This document shows, in pieces, positions 63,745-64,000 of a stretch of 64,000 nt of DNA (position 1 is the first letter of the stretch; each line of letters opens with the position of its first letter). The notes beneath the pieces are model-generated. The model worked only from the letters and a program-made list of their open reading frames with translations, was not told the origin of the DNA and did not search any database. The position numbers and the translations under genes are program-made. Source of the DNA: Hymenobacter actinosclerus (GTDB lineage Bacteria > Bacteroidota > Bacteroidia > Cytophagales > Hymenobacteraceae); the NCBI RefSeq assembly GCF_900111515.1, contig NZ_FOHS01000001.1, forward strand, positions 124,001-188,000, read 5' to 3'.

Positions 63745-64000
63745 TCAGAGGGCGGGCTGCACCTCGAAGGTACTGCGGCTGCTGCCGGCCGCGCCGGTGG
63801 CATCGAGGCCTTGCACTTCTATCAGATAGCGGCCGGGCTGGTCGCCGGTGAAAAACTCCAGCGGCTGCGGCGCCGTGCCGGAGCCGGCCACGGTTACGGC
63901 CGGGTTCCAGTACAGCAGCTCGCGCATATCGGGGCGGCGGCTGCGCTGCTGCTCGGGCGTATCGTAGCGCGGGGCATAAAACTCGCGCTTCTCCTGCAGG
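63745..64000 (-). CDS. C-terminal end of a large secreted protein (cut by window edge)
   Basis: The last 84 residues of a minus-strand gene. They include FYAPRYDTPEQQRSRRPDMR, ELLYWNPAVTVAGSG, and FFTGDQPGRYLIEVQGLDAT, then STFEVQPAL and the stop. The pattern APxYDxPE-x-PDxRxxLYWNP followed by a fibronectin-like ending is, as I recall, found at the C-terminus of Bacteroidota proteins that carry carboxypeptidase-regulatory or macroglobulin-type repeats and TonB-plug domains. The rest of the gene lies outside the window. Confidence 0.65.
   Translation of the reverse strand, partial: LQEKREFYAPRYDTPEQQRSRRPDMRELLYWNPAVTVAGSGTAPQPLEFFTGDQPGRYLIEVQGLDATGAAGSSRSTFEVQPAL

Overview
The window is a high-GC chromosomal segment from a member of the Bacteroidota, most likely Hymenobacter or a close relative in the Hymenobacteraceae. 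The evidence is a C-terminal type IX secretion sorting domain, a head-GIN (DUF2807) protein, an S23-type four-helix-bundle gene, many lipobox proteins, gene starts without Shine-Dalgarno sites, and a BlaI-BlaR1 pair preceded by a Bacteroidota-type TTG/TAnnTTTG promoter. It is ordinary genome rather than phage or plasmid. I found no insertion sequence, rRNA, complete tRNA or CRISPR array.

Layout. 1-2.0 kb: a minus-strand phospholipid-type operon (YnbA-like CDP-alcohol transferase, YnbB/CdsA-like cytidylyltransferase, and a gene cut by the window edge). 2.2-8.7 kb: two tandem TldE-TldD pairs. 8.9-11.4 kb: a McrB-McrC type IV restriction system. 11.6-15.1 kb: a thioredoxin-fold protein and a GAF-GAF-AAA-Fis sigma-54 activator. 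15.3-20.7 kb: a TolC, universal stress protein, EmrA, EmrB efflux cluster, with a four-helix-bundle gene embedded on the opposite strand. 20.9-30.3 kb: a BLUF photosensor, an unknown lipoprotein, BlaR1 (fused to TonB domains) and BlaI, a secretory-lipase-like hydrolase, penicillin acylase and a small beta-barrel. 30.5-36.3 kb: a complete RND pump operon. 36.7-44.8 kb: RlpA, a DUF72 protein, a luciferase-like oxidoreductase, a frameshifted outer membrane gene, a metzincin-like T9SS cargo, a KAS III enzyme and a small secreted protein. 44.9-53.9 kb: a beta-propeller membrane protein, a GIN protein, an M13 peptidase, ArfB, MgtE, a cyanophycinase-like peptidase and small unknowns. 54.1-59.2 kb: a FadL-type porin with an SGNH hydrolase, a YpdA-type reductase with a DoxX-like protein, and a low-GC lipoprotein. 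59.2-64 kb: DNA polymerase I, a DUF1684 gene broken by an in-frame amber codon, a DUF2383 protein and the tail of a large secreted protein.

The most unusual feature is not a gene. Most gaps between genes contain a long inverted repeat with arms of about 20-52 bp, and the sequence differs from gap to gap. The repeats fall into several recurring families. Some abut or overlap stop codons, some fill the space between converging genes, and some sit inside operons. They are separate from the conventional GC-rich, T-tailed terminators, which are also present. I regard these palindromes, including one associated with a small four-helix-bundle gene, as the best candidate for something under-described here.
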